Shown here: positions 23,405 through 34,429 of the stretch, in pieces | Numbering within the stretch: position 1 is the stretch's first letter | How the letters are laid out: the number at the start of each line of letters is the position of its first letter | Assembly: GCA_022376515.1 (NCBI GenBank) | Contig: WTXI01000022.1 | Span: forward strand, 186,001 to 250,000 | Reading direction: 5' to 3' | DNA length: 64,000 bases | Origin: Lactifluus volemus | Lineage: Eukaryota > Basidiomycota > Agaricomycetes > Russulales > Russulaceae | The notes under the pieces: model-generated | What the model saw: only the letters and a program-made list of their open reading frames with translations | Told to the model about the DNA's origin: nothing | The model's database searches: none | Translations under genes and position numbers: made by a program

Positions 23405-23853
23405 TCAGACTATGCTCTCCGTTTGTCTGCTTGAAATCTGCAACGCGCTCACGGGTCGCCACGCGTCGCTCATCCCCAAACATCCGAGTTTCCGCGAGTT
23501 CTTGGGCAAAGTTGGCGGATGCAGCACGGTGCTATATATCAGGGGAACCTACAATGCCGTAAATGCGAGGGGAAAACGACCACAAACGACTAGACAGAAA
23601 AAAAAAGAGGTAAGGCAGGGAGCAGTACGCATGGCGACTCCAAAGATCATACCTGATATGCGCCATCTATGTCTTCAAATTCTGCAAGCTCTGGTGCCTC
23701 GCGCTGCTGGTAGGCCCGATGCTGGGCAAAGCTAGCGTTGGCAGCGCAGAAGCTTTCCGCAACGTAAAAATCGTGTGGATTCACAGTAGAGGCGCGCATG
23801 CAGTTTCCCGCGGAGAAAGTCTTAGACACTAGCGACGGCTTGAAAGGGCACAT
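23405..23853 (-). CDS. Hypothetical two-exon small protein
   Basis: Exon 1 (23853-23653) starts with ATG and encodes 67 residues ending ...FEDIDGAYQ at a CAG|GTATGA donor. The intron (23652-23549) has a T-rich 3' half and ends TTGTAG. Exon 2 (23548-23405) continues in frame to TGA, giving 114 residues. No family recognised and no signal peptide or membrane segment. Support is the splice-site quality and a conserved-looking acidic end to exon 1. A paired E-box inverted repeat lies ~200 bp upstream of the ATG. Confidence 0.35.
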
Positions 23854-24050
23854 GGTGCCCCAACGGCTGTGTGGGTCATCGAGGGCATTGGAAAGCGAAG
23901 CGTACTAATACAGAGTGGTTTTATTTTGGCTTGAGAGGCAAGTGGTAGATGAAAGATCTGATGGGGTGTCGTGGTGAGGTAGTTGGAGGGGACGTCGCGA
24001 GGGTAGGTTCGATGACTTCGTCACTTCGATCCCGCGACAACGTGGTGTAC

Positions 24051-24076
24051 GATCACGTGTGTTTTAACACGTGATC
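24051..24076. promoter_or_regulatory. Paired CACGTG inverted repeat
   Basis: Perfect 10-bp arms, GATCACGTGT and ACACGTGATC, are separated by GTTTTA. Each arm contains an E-box (CACGTG). The site lies 198 bp upstream of the small gene at 23853, so it could be a bHLH-type operator. Confidence 0.4.
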
Positions 24077-24639
24077 CGATGTTTTCTCGACTCTCGAACT
24101 TCGAACACGAACATGCTGAGCACACTTACAGTTTTCGTAGGTCCTCCGAGTCGGGGGCACTGATGCCAGTGATTTCCTTGACGAGATGTATTGTCCTCCT
24201 TTTCCAGCCTACATCTTCCCTGCCCCACTGCCTTGCTGTCGTTTCTCCGAAACCCTAATACATAGCTATCCAGTGGCACCCCAATCTTCAAAGGACCCAC
24301 AATTGAACATACGTCTTGTGTTTATGAGTTCGCCCGCTGTAAGTGATATTGTACTACTCCCAAGCAGGTTTGGAGTTGTATGTATATTGATTCAAATGCA
24401 TATCGAAATCCTCAACCTCACAAGTGACGCAGATAAAGGCTTTGAGTCCGGTATAGCACTGGCGGATGAATATCTGCTGAAGTCGTTTCGAGGCGCCTTA
24501 CGATGATGAATGCTTCATTCAGGGTAGGAGGCACTGCCGACACAGGCACTCATACGACACCGAGTTGGCCACCCAGACAAGACGTGCCCGCTGACTATAC
24601 AGCCCCAGGCTGCACATATAACTCACAAGCCGCAGTTAT

Positions 24640-25010
24640 GATGCCCCACCTTTTCTCCCTGTCCTATTTTGCGCGTTCGACAGCCCATGTCTTTCAACAG
24701 TGGCCCCAACAGAGAAATTCACCCCGAGTCCATCATCAATGCTACTTCCAGGCCTAGTAAGACTTGGCTCAAGAAGGCAGCCCTCATCTGGCTCTCTATT
24801 GGTCCGTCTTACGCAGACTCTCCCTAACTCTACCTTATCATCGCCTGACGTTGCTCGAAATGCGATAAGCCACGTGAAGGGAGACCCACGAGGTTGACGC
24901 GTGGCTGACGTAACTGGAGAGCAATGGAACTCAACCACGAAATAACTCGAACCTCTCTGGTAGGGTGCACCCCTCAAACGTAAAATATAACCGCGATGCT
25001 GATACAGCAC
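24640..25010. repeat. Diverged duplicated block, copy a
   Basis: Shares order and stretches such as GTCTTTCAACAGTG, CCCAACAGAGAAA and CAACCACGAAATAA-TCGA with 27235-27540 (there CGACCACGAAATAAATTCGA). It looks like the 5' flank of the zinc-finger gene family rather than coding DNA. Confidence 0.5.
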
Positions 25011-25625
25011 TGATATTCATCATGGGATAGGAGCTTCTAGGAGCTACTTGACCTCGTTGTTCGTCACTACCATCTTCTAACCTGATTGAAACTTTGTAAA
25101 GAGTCGCCAATGTTCATCATCGCGATCACCTAAATGGCACAACAAATTGAATTCACCCCCGGGTTGTGTTTTACCCTTGCTTGACTCGTGCCTGTATAAT
25201 GGCACTTGCGGCACTGGCACCGGCACGGGCGCTATCACTATTGGCACGGGCACTTCCGCGAGATGCCCTGTGGAACAGGTGGTGCGTTGCAGCGCTCCTT
25301 CGAGGGTCCGCCTTCGTATCAAACATCCCACCACTCCGCCTGTTCAACATTCATGGCTGCCGCAGAAATCAACACGAATTGCTCTGTTTACACCCTTGCA
25401 TTACAATTCTCAGCGCGTGACCAACTTATCCCAAACAGCGAGATCATATCTAGTGCCGTGCCAAAGTCAGGCTTCTGCTAGTTATCCCAAATTGCGTCAT
25501 CACCCAGAGTTTTTGGCACTTTTGCGGGGCGTGTCGTTTATATTTCCCTTCCCGATGTGTTTAAACTTCTCGTTCGGCACCATCGCTCATCACGACCCAG
25601 AGTACTTGGCACCTTGAATGGCAAC

Positions 25626-26576
25626 ATGCCGCTCATCCAGTTTTTTTCGCAGATAATACCCGTACTTCTCGTCCAGCACTGGTTCAAGCAGCGGGCTAAT
25701 ACAAGTCCTTGGCACTTATATCTTTGCGGTACTGAATCTTCACCCACTGGCCACTTTACTTTTCCCCTTTTCAAAATCATGTGTCTCCACTGGGGTTCTG
25801 AAGGAGAGTTGCACACTACCGCAAATACTTCCTTTATCCCACCCCAGGATCATGTTGCTCAGGTAAGAAAGCTTTCGTGTCATGACGTTTCGATATTCTC
25901 AATCGCATTCCATACCAGTATGCTGCCTGCCGTACGGACTATCCGGTTGCTGAAAATTTTTACACTCCTGACTCCCAACAAGTAAGCTGGTTTTTACTGC
26001 GTTATTTGTTCACGTCTCATGTCAAACCCATCAATGCCAACGTAGATTGTCCCAGAGCAAGGAGGCACCGCCGTGGGTTCTGCCACCGTTAGCCCTTCAG
26101 AGCTTACTCTGCCGGTGGCCTCCCAAAGTCATGTTTCTACACGGCGTAGTAAGCGCCGTACACGTAACCACTCAACGAACGGTCCCTGGAAGTGCTGGAA
26201 GTGCAACAGAGGATTCGACCGTAAGCAAGAGCGGGACCGACACTACTTCACTCACTTCCCATTCTGGGTCTATTGCCGATCCGTGGATTGTTCCTTTAGG
26301 ACCGACCGTCCAACAGAATTCAGGAAACACTGGGCAGTCGAGCACGAAGACGAAGGCCCAGTTCCTGAGAAAGAGGAATTTGAGATTTACGACCCAGAGA
26401 TCACCCTACTATGGATCGGCTTCCTAACCTTCGAAGAGGCGGTGGATTTCACGCTCATATTGGTCGATGCAAAGGCCCGGCAGATCGGAAAGCAAAACCT
26501 GTGGGAAGGCTCATGGGGTCGGAAAGTGAAGAGGCTCAAATACCAATCTTCCTTCCCCTCATCGCGCTCTTTATGA
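25626..26576 (+). CDS. Stand-alone tandem zinc-finger protein B (three exons)
   Basis: Exons 25626-25862, 25919-25981 and 26046-26576; both introns (56 and 64 bp) are GT-AG and keep phase 0. The last exon encodes finger one C-x2-C-x12-H-x3-H (CWKC ... RHYFTHF) and finger two C-x4-C-x12-H-x4-H (CRSVDC ... HWAVEH). A tail follows (YDPEITLLWIGFLTFEEAVDFTLILVDAKARQIGK) related to the ends of F-box protein 3 and zinc-finger protein A. The start is the first ATG in the frame; an additional upstream exon is possible. The Arg/Lys-rich stretch before the fingers (RRSKRRTR) may be a nuclear signal. Function unknown. Confidence 0.6.
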
Positions 26577-27234
26577 TTACGTCTGTACAAACATACAAAT
26601 GTAGTGGTTCTTCTCGTGCCCGACACTCGTTATTGCCTTGCTTCCACGAGAGTTGTGAAAATTTTCCACGTAATGAAAGTCGGCCGGGGTTAGGATTAAA
26701 GTCACATGATATAATTGAAAATTCAATCGCTTCGATCAAGCAATGAAGGACCGCGACATATTCATAAAGTATCAGAAAACGTATCTCTTTAAAAAAACCA
26801 AATAATTCAGAAGAAAGTAGAAGTCAGTTCACGGCCGTGGGAAAGATTAACTTAGATGAGAGCAAACTTACTACAGATCCACAGTACTGACCGCACAGAT
26901 ACCCTATTTAGATGAACTGTGCTCATGTTCTGTGGCCCAATTTGTCCCACAAATGTAGATCAACCTTGGTATTATGTTTTGTCAGTAACTGATTTCTGTC
27001 TTTCCAATCTAAGAAGAATGACCCCAGTTCCGAGTCAAGGAAGTGGAATTGTTCTGCACCACACCAATCCTCGACTTGGACTGCGCCAGCACCATAACCA
27101 GAACGATCTCATCTCTCCCTGAAAAAACTGCCCGAAGTCCGCGAACTGAGGCTAGCACCATGAATCGATCAACGCCAGGCTTGCCCCCCTTCACAGTCTC
27201 CTGGAAGTAACATACAATTCTCAAACCTGCATCT

Positions 27235-27540
27235 GTGTTTCCCTCTGTCTTACTTTGCACATTTCGAGAGGCCACGTCTTTCAACAGTGGGCCCAACAGA
27301 GAAACCTTTTCTCCAAGCCGCCTAGTAAGTCTCAGGCTCACTGGCAGGAAAGGCAGTTCTCTCCACCCTTCATATACATTATTTACGCTACGCAGAACTC
27401 CTAACTCTACCCTGAAATCGTCATGCCAATACACCACGTGAAGACAGTCCACGAGGTAGATGTGCAGCGGAATCCGACCACGAAATAAATTCGAGTCTGG
27501 TGGGACGGCGTACTACCCTTCAGACGTGAAAAATGGAACA
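27235..27540. repeat. Diverged duplicated block, copy b
   Basis: Homologous to 24640-25010 and positioned before the decayed zinc-finger copy, so the flank and gene were duplicated together and then diverged. Confidence 0.45.
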
Positions 27541-27830
27541 GCCCCTTCGCAGCTTACTCCGCCAGTGGCCCAAAATGATGATTATGTTTCCACCCCGGCT
27601 GCTGAGCGACTTCCACGTCACACCCTCAACTAGTGGTCCCTGGAAGAGCGCCGGAACTGCGACAGAGGATTCACCCGTAGGCAAGAGCGGAATTGACCTC
27701 ACTTCCCACGGCTCGTCCTACTAACCTTCGACGACACGGCAGAATATGCGTCGATGCAAACGCCCACCTGGGCCTGAAATCGGAAAGCAAAAACGTATAA
27801 TAAATTCATGGGGTCAAGCGAGGAGGGCCT
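27533..27830 (+). pseudogene. Decayed zinc-finger gene copy
   Basis: Matches the last exon of zinc-finger protein B in patches: the CTTACTCCGCCAGTGGCC start, GGTCCCTGGAAG, the AGAGGATTC(A/G)CCCGTA region around finger one, then a jump to CTAACCTTCGA and the ATCGGAAAGCAAAA end. Most of finger two is deleted and the frame is broken. Confidence 0.55.
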
Positions 27831-28138
27831 AACAGTGGTTCTGTACGCTGACTACATACAGATGGAGAGATTGTCCGGTCAGCCGAATCCGCCTTGTGAG
27901 GACGAAGTCACGTGGTTGTAAAGCAAAATTTTCCACGTCCACTTGTTGCGGTTACCTTTTGGAGATTGTCCGCCTGATAGTGCAGCAAATATCATCTCTA
28001 TTAGCACAGCCCAGATAAAGAAAACCACAAAATGAGTCTGGAAATAACACCGCCTATGCGTATCAGTACCAACTCATCCCGTTGGGTCCTTGCCCGATGA
28101 CGAGCGTCTATGATCCCCATCTTTCAAAAAAAATGTAA

Positions 28139-31100
28139 TCAGAATTTCCAATCTGGCTCTACTTCCATAGCCCAAGGGACTGGAAAACATAAGAAATCGA
28201 ATAGTCAAATTATCAGAGAGAATTCTCAAGCGCTCAAGGAGTTGGAAGAAAATGAGTCACGCACATTTCGTCAGCAGTGTCTTTGAGAAGATCTTCTCTA
28301 TCGGTACATCGTGCTTTTTACACCACGCCGCGGTAATTCTACAGTCCGTAGGGGAGACCAGATCAGAAGAGGAATACAAAGACTGGCAACGGCACAGCGA
28401 CGTACCTAGGGTCGAGGTAGTTGATCTTACTCGTTCCCAGTGCGACCTCCTTCCCCGCCTCGCGATCGACCATCTGTAGCTTGAACGTCTTGATCTTCTC
28501 GTCCAGTCTATCGATTCCCTCAATCAGCTTCTCCGGAGGTTTATCGCGTTTGAGAGCTGCCTTGCTCGTCCCGCGCTCCTTCTTGAGCCGTGCGAACTCG
28601 TCCTCGACCGCGCTCAGTCGCGAGCGTAGCACATCCTCACCCTGCTGGGGCTTACCCTCCTCCGCGAGTTTCTCGTTTTCCTTGGCGAATTTCTTTTCTA
28701 TGCGCTCGATCTCACGGGTCCTGCACTGCTCTTCGTGCTCCGCTATCCCGTCGTCGTCTAGATCTGACTCATCCTCCGCATACCTTTTCTGTTTCTTGTA
28801 CTTGGGATCTGCAACGAAGAGGGCGTGGCGTAACTTCATGCGGTCGTACTTGAACCCGCGGAGCTACAACGAATGGAGTAATGAGGGCGTCTATCCAGAG
28901 CTGCGGGGCCAGCCATACCTTCTCTTTCATTTTCGCCATCGACTGGTCGTGCGTCTTGGGTGCAGCGCGCTGATGGTTACACAGAATGGCAACCATACGA
29001 TTCGCGTGGTTGTAGTGGTTCAGCTTTTCTTGCAACGTGCCTTTCTCAGGCGTGCCCTCGTCAAGTTGGTTCTGGAAAGTGATCGAGGCGTTGTAAGTAC
29101 GGAACACCTTTGCGCTGAGGCCCTTCATATAGGACTGCAAATGCTTGTTAAGGTAGCCGGGCTAGATGAAACGATAGGTAGCGTAAGCGTTCGTGTCCAC
29201 AGCGCGATTGTAAGCCCATGGCACTGACGTTCACACGATCGAATAATCCATCCGAATCCACCTTGTCTCGCTTAAAGATCTTGATGTTCTTAAATACTTG
29301 TTCGTCCACGGTGACTTTGTTGTAGTACCGGATCGAGTCTTTACCAAGGAAGTCGAAAATGACGAAATTGGGTGGCTCGAGTGTGACGTGCTCGCAACGC
29401 AGAGAACAACAGCCGACCGTGTCTGCCTCGTCTTCGCCTTTCTCATTCCCAGCTCGAAGAGCTAGAACATCTATAAAGTACATCGCAGTCGCACGCATGC
29501 GTAGCTGAGTGACTTTGTTTTTCAAATCTGCCCGATAATCCGCGCGAATGCGTTCAACGTGTTTCTGGGAGACTTTTAAACGAGGCGATGGGAGGAAAGA
29601 TACGGAGACTGACCTTGAGCTCGCGTGATTTTTCAAACTTGGACATATCGCTCTGGCCTTTCAGCGAACTGCCAGCCGCTAAAAAGACGTATTTGTGGCT
29701 GTTATTGATGTTCTCAGTCCAGGTCGCGAGCCAAGTGACTGTGTTTTCATGTTGGACCTCCTTCCACTTTCCCGGCATGTTGGGAACGGGAATGGGTGCG
29801 TCGGCCCCTATGTTAATGATGATATCCTCGGGGCGAACTCGTAGCTGAAGTACGTCAGTAGGTCAATCGCACGGGGACCAGGTGTGAAACCAACTTTGAG
29901 CGCGCCCTTCTTAGGATGCTCACCGCGTCCCCTAAACAACCCTGGAGGCTCAACTCTGAAGTTGCCGACCTTCTCTTTACGACCGTCAAGTAAACAAGTC
30001 ACATATTTGGCCTCCATCTCGTCTTTCTGCTTCTTCAGTTCCTTCTTCTCCGCAGAAGTGAGGGCCTTTTTCTTGGCTTTCTCTTCCTCGAAGTATTCAA
30101 ACATAGGACGAAAATCACAACGGCCGAACTCCTTAATTGTCGTTCCATCACGCTGGTAAACGAGTCAGCACTGGAAAATACAAACAACGTAACGATGCGT
30201 ACTGGAGGATATTCCTTGAGAACTTTGAGCCAATCGTCAAAAAAGTTCTTGCTGAAAGTTGCATCCTTTGCATGCTCCGTCTCTAACATGGCGCCGTAAA
30301 ACCCAGCAACCTCTTCGGATTCCGGGGGAAGGTCAACAAGTTTACCTAAGACATATGTTCAGCACCTAACGCAAAGGAACATATGAATTTACCAACCATT
30401 ATACTTCATCTTGACGTGAGTGGGTAGCGGTTGATACGGAGGAGGGAAGATAACACCGTTGTGTTCGAGGGTCGTCCATTTCTGGGTTCCGTCACTGACA
30501 ACGGTCTGGTCAGGATCCTGTTCCCACCACTTGTATAGTTCCTCCGTCTCTTCTTCCTTCTCCTTCTCCTTCTCGTCCTTTTCCTTTTGCTTGCCCTTAC
30601 TCTTCTTCGCGTTCTTCTCATCCGCGTCTGTCCCTGTCGGCCTCCCCTTCGTCGAGACATCTTCCTCAGACTCCTCCTTCTTCACTTTGCCCTTCTTCTT
30701 GGAAACCGGTTTCGCAGCCTCGGGCTCTGAGCCAGATACCTTCATCCTTTTGGACGTGGCTTTTTTGACGGGTTGACTGTCCCCATCACTGCCCGCACCT
30801 ACTTTTCGCTTCTTTCTTGGTTGAGGATTCTTCTTTTTTGGAGCAGGCTTGTCGTCCTCTGATTCAAGGTCATGCTCCGGATCCTCGACTTTGACTTTTT
30901 TGCGTTTCTGCTGACTCTTTGGCTTCGCGTGCGACTTACTGGAAGACGCGACGTGGTTGGTCAACGGCATATCATCCGAGTCGCTGTCCTCTGACTTTGT
31001 CTTCCCATTGGTGCTTGGGGCGGAAGCGGGCACTGTAGTTGACTTTCGCACGCCTTTCGTTTGCACAGGAGCTGCCCGACGGTGCTTTGGTGGCGACGAC

Positions 31101-31488
31101 GTGAGGGCGAGGGGCTGATCGTCATCATCATCACTAGAGCTCAACACGGGGGCAGAACGGCGCTTCCGCTTAGAGGAAATGGGCGCGTCAGTCGAGCGAG
31201 TGACCTGGGACTGTTGGGACAATTAAATAGTGTCAATCATGTCGGTCAGCGCTAAATCAACCTGTTACCAGTATCAGGCCAAGTACTTACGAGAGGTACA
31301 TCATCATCGTCGACATCGCTCATAGGGGTATCACCGTCCGCGTCAAGGACGCGTGCTTTGCTGCCGCCGGCTCCGTTCGTGGCGACGTGGCCATTCCTCA
31401 CAATACCATTACGCGAAGGCTGAGAAGCGAGAGGCATGTCGTCGTCATCGTCGGAGAACATTGATTGCTCGCTATCCAGGGCAGTCAT
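28139..31488 (-). CDS. TOP1: DNA topoisomerase I (type IB), 10 exons
   Basis: Relaxes supercoils by transient 3'-phosphotyrosyl cleavage of one strand; nuclear. Exons (minus): 31488-31291, 31210-30397, 30345-30203, 30152-29895, 29844-29614, 29564-29229, 29161-28919, 28863-28406, 28338-28265, 28179-28139. They sum to 2,796 nt, or 931 residues. The N-terminal ~290 residues are acidic/lysine-rich and disordered. The core follows: [13 protein letters not shown], the [13 protein letters not shown] motif, PEDIIINIG, the LALRAGNEK motif with a catalytic Arg, [12 protein letters not shown], and [12 protein letters not shown] with AILCNHQR. A coiled linker precedes SKINYLDPR with the active-site Tyr. 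The last intron (28180-28264) restores the canonical end KFPWAM...; ignoring it gives a false stop at 28257. Start ATG 31488 chosen from the first in-frame Met with a good intron 1. Confidence 0.93.
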
Positions 31489-31693
31489 GGCAGAGAAATA
31501 AGAAAAATAGGGGTTAAGGAGGACGAGATGGTGGTTCAAAAAGAAGAGCGGTAACGCACTTGTTTGGGTTTGGGTGTGAAGGTGATTTGGCACCTGCCCT
31601 AACTTACACTCAGAATTCGGCAACTCCCGATGCCAGCCCATCACACAGCCTCCGAGTCCAACAACGCTGAAAGTGTAACATAACGCAAAGCCA
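31489..31693. promoter_or_regulatory. Divergent promoter, topoisomerase I / complex I subunit
   Basis: About 200 bp separate the topoisomerase ATG from the donor of the 5'UTR intron of the plus-strand gene. No TATA box or paired motif stood out. Confidence 0.4.
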
Positions 31694-31757
31694 GTAAGTG
31701 AGACTTTAGTCATATAAGTCTCTGATTAATTACATGCGACTCACTTGCAGACATCCC

Positions 31758-31958
31758 ATGTCAAAATATCCTTCTTTATTCGATCCTTGGGCCAAGCGTG
31801 ATGCCTGGCGGAGACACCCTGTGTTTTCCAACCGTGCAATGTTCGCCAACCTCTTCCCGGGATTTGGCATTGCAGTCGTCGCTTTCTCAGCCTACGTCCT
31901 AGCGGAAAGTGTCCTTGGGAAAGGAAAGCATGAAGCGGTTGAGGGGAAGCACCACTAA
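31758..31958 (+). CDS. NADH dehydrogenase B12-type subunit (NDUFB3-like)
   Basis: Small accessory subunit of mitochondrial complex I, inner membrane. The 66-residue protein starts MSKYPSLFDPWAKRD and carries the family's DPW-x-R-x-x-AWR-x-P block. It is followed by NRFxxxFPGxGIA-like residues (NLFPGFGIAVVAF) forming the single membrane span, then a charged tail. The start at 31758 sits eight bases after a CACTTGCAG acceptor; a CCA|GTAAGT donor at 31694 makes a 57-bp 5'UTR intron. Starting at the in-frame ATG at 31734 instead would translate intron sequence. Identification is from recognition of the motif block. Confidence 0.75.
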   Translation: MSKYPSLFDPWAKRDAWRRHPVFSNRAMFANLFPGFGIAVVAFSAYVLAESVLGKGKHEAVEGKHH

Positions 31959-32502
31959 GCACAGAGGTAGATAGAAGGTACGCCCCACCTTTTCCCCCTA
32001 GAGATTGCCCTGAACTAGACTCAGCTTCCCTAGATCTTATTTCTAGAAGAAAAGCAGGGTGCATGTTCTGTGTAATAGATATTTCGTTCCAGAACACAAC
32101 ACCAACATAATCGCTCCAAGCTGTCATAGATCGATTTTCCGTCCTCCCGGATGTGCCGCGGTCATGTCTCATATCTCATCAGTCTTGTTACTAATGCCTC
32201 GCATGGTTCTCTTTTTTTTTTTCATTTCCCACTTGATCACATTTGCCAACCAAGACTGTAGATCCCTGATTGCCGAGCCATGTGTACACAAACTGACTAC
32301 TAAAGGGGTATTTGTTAATGGTGTAAGTTTAAAGTGCTTTATTATCCAGATCCCGATGGTAGTGTTTGCACGGCCGAATAGGTGACAAAAGTAGATGTGG
32401 CGTAAGAAAGAACGAACCCAACTCTTAAGAGTTACGACTGATCAGATGGATTTGGAGAAGGTACTACGAAGCTGATGCACATGACGCTGCAGTGTTGCGC
32501 CC

Positions 32503-33606
32503 TCACACTTCGAGACCAATGATAATTGAGTTGTGACGCTCGAGGGCGGTTGGCACACGGACCCCGGGCACAACTCCTCGTGCGTTATTGGGAACGGGTG
32601 GCGGGTCAGATAATAAGCCCAATGGCGGCAGAGCTGTCAACGGTGATGATGGTGGTATCTTCTCCTTGCAAGTACAACCCGGAAGGCAATGAGGCGGATG
32701 CTCCTGCGCACAGTCCACCCCAGATGACGATTTGCGGATGCCAGAGAGCTGGAACCTAATCGAATACAGGCATGCCATAACCGGGAAAGGCGAGGGTGAA
32801 CCCGTTATGTCCCGAAACCAGACGTCCTTATCGACGGTTATTGCCGTGAGGACGGAGAGGAATATGATAAGGGATGAGTAAGTCGCCACTTGCGCACATT
32901 TCTATCAACATTTCAGACAAGCGGAGAACAATCTCACTCACTAAATCCACTGAGAGACCAGCAAAAAATTTCCACAATCGAAAAATGGATGCGCGTTCCT
33001 GCATCCGTGATATTCGTTCCCACCCCGAAGCTGTATAGACTTAGGACTGGACGCAGAGTCACGTTTATAGTCAAGGTCAGGACCTTCTTGGTGTAATAGG
33101 ACCCACTCAGGTTAAAGATTACGAACACATGGTCCAGATACATTCGAGAGCGACACATGTCTGGATGCTGGCAGAACGGAACAGCTGCTTGGCGAAGACC
33201 CTGATAAAAAAAATACAAGTGACAGGCATCCGTGGAGCACGTATGTCACACAAATGGGAAAGGAAAAATTAGATCCAAGTAAAAGGAAACTCCAGTAGTG
33301 ATGCACGCACGCAGTAATCGAGATAGTGAAGCAAAGCGCTGGAAAGATGACGAGAACACAGAGATCTGTCCTTGTATTGTAATGTTCATAGAACGATAGC
33401 GAAAGTGCGATGCACGCCAGTGATATGAGTGCTGTGACGACTAATGAGAACGATGATGCAGATAGGTGAGCCCAGGGGCATATGTGACTCGGTGCGAATG
33501 AAATTTTCAACACGCACTCAGCCAGCACTTTCGAAAGGCCCTGAATCGAAACATGCTGACAGCGCGCTACCGGAAGGACACCGTGGAAGGCTGTAGCTAT
33601 TAGCAC
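32503..33606 (-). CDS. Putative multi-pass membrane protein (tentative model)
   Basis: Three open segments can be joined in frame. 33606-33242 carries two clear hydrophobic spans (SFSLVVTALISLACIALSLSF and CVLVIFPALCFTISITACV). A 40-bp intron with a T-rich ...TATCAG end leads to about 33201-32928 (GLRQAAVPF ... IVEIFCWSLSGF). A GTGAGT...GCAAG intron then joins SGF to MATYSSLIIFLSVLTAITV, giving a further span, and a Pro/Cys-rich tail ends at 32503. No family is recognised. No ATG starts the first segment (33606 is GTG), so a 5' exon is missing or the gene is damaged. Confidence 0.35.
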
Positions 33607-34429
33607 GAGGTAGTTCGAATCGCGTGGAAACGGGGCTTATGTGGGACAGTTTCAATTATAGCGTGCGGTCCAGATGGGCATAAAACAGACAAAGGAGGCA
33701 TCCAGTCTTTCAGAGGAGTTGGCATCCGGCGATCAAGTGGTCGTCCGCACGGAAGCAACGTGGTTCAAGCTCAAGGGTACAAACATTAATATCAGCTGAC
33801 TGAGTGTTACCGCATCAACTTTGCGCCCCTTGTGCACTTCTTACTCATAGTTTCTTACACTCAATCTCATGACTATATCTGCCAAAACGTTCATCCTCGA
33901 GGCCCGCTTGTTACTTTTCTCAACTAGAAATTTACCCGATCAGTTGCCAGAGTTACGCGCGTCGATCGCGAGGAATGCGTCTTAATAATTACAGTACTCT
34001 TCTCTCCTTCAAGTTCCCTCGAGACTGGCCGGTTGATTGTTCAATTATAATCGAGATTGCGAACGAAAACCCTACAAAAGTTCAAACTTGACCCCCGGAC
34101 CGATCATTCCATATGGTAATAATCATTCGAATGGCTTCAATCGAATATTCTTCCTTGCATCGCAGAGTTTACGCGCTTACGCCGCAGCACCCGTGCCTCG
34201 GAATGCATAGCTGATGAAAGTAAATGCCATGGCACCATCCAATTGCCCGGATACCATGCAATCTATGTAGACCGTCTCGCTTCTCATACCCCATTAGGCA
34301 CTTTCACCGGTATTTCGGCGTGTCATGACGCTTTGCAGCTTGCGATGGATAGGCTCATAAAACGGCCTGTTATCTTTTGCTGGTTCTCCTTCAGAATTCT
34401 CCCCAACTTCCCAACTTCCCTAATCAAAA
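33607..34429. other. Intergenic, no gene seen
   Basis: No coding region supported. The last ~100 bp before 34430 are C/T-rich, as often found just upstream of basidiomycete start codons. Confidence 0.5.

Noticed and set aside
28257..28264. Early stop codon ending topoisomerase I
   Set aside because: A GTGCGT donor and a TTTTCCAG acceptor remove it and restore the family's usual C-terminal end in frame; the ten exons then sum to a multiple of three.
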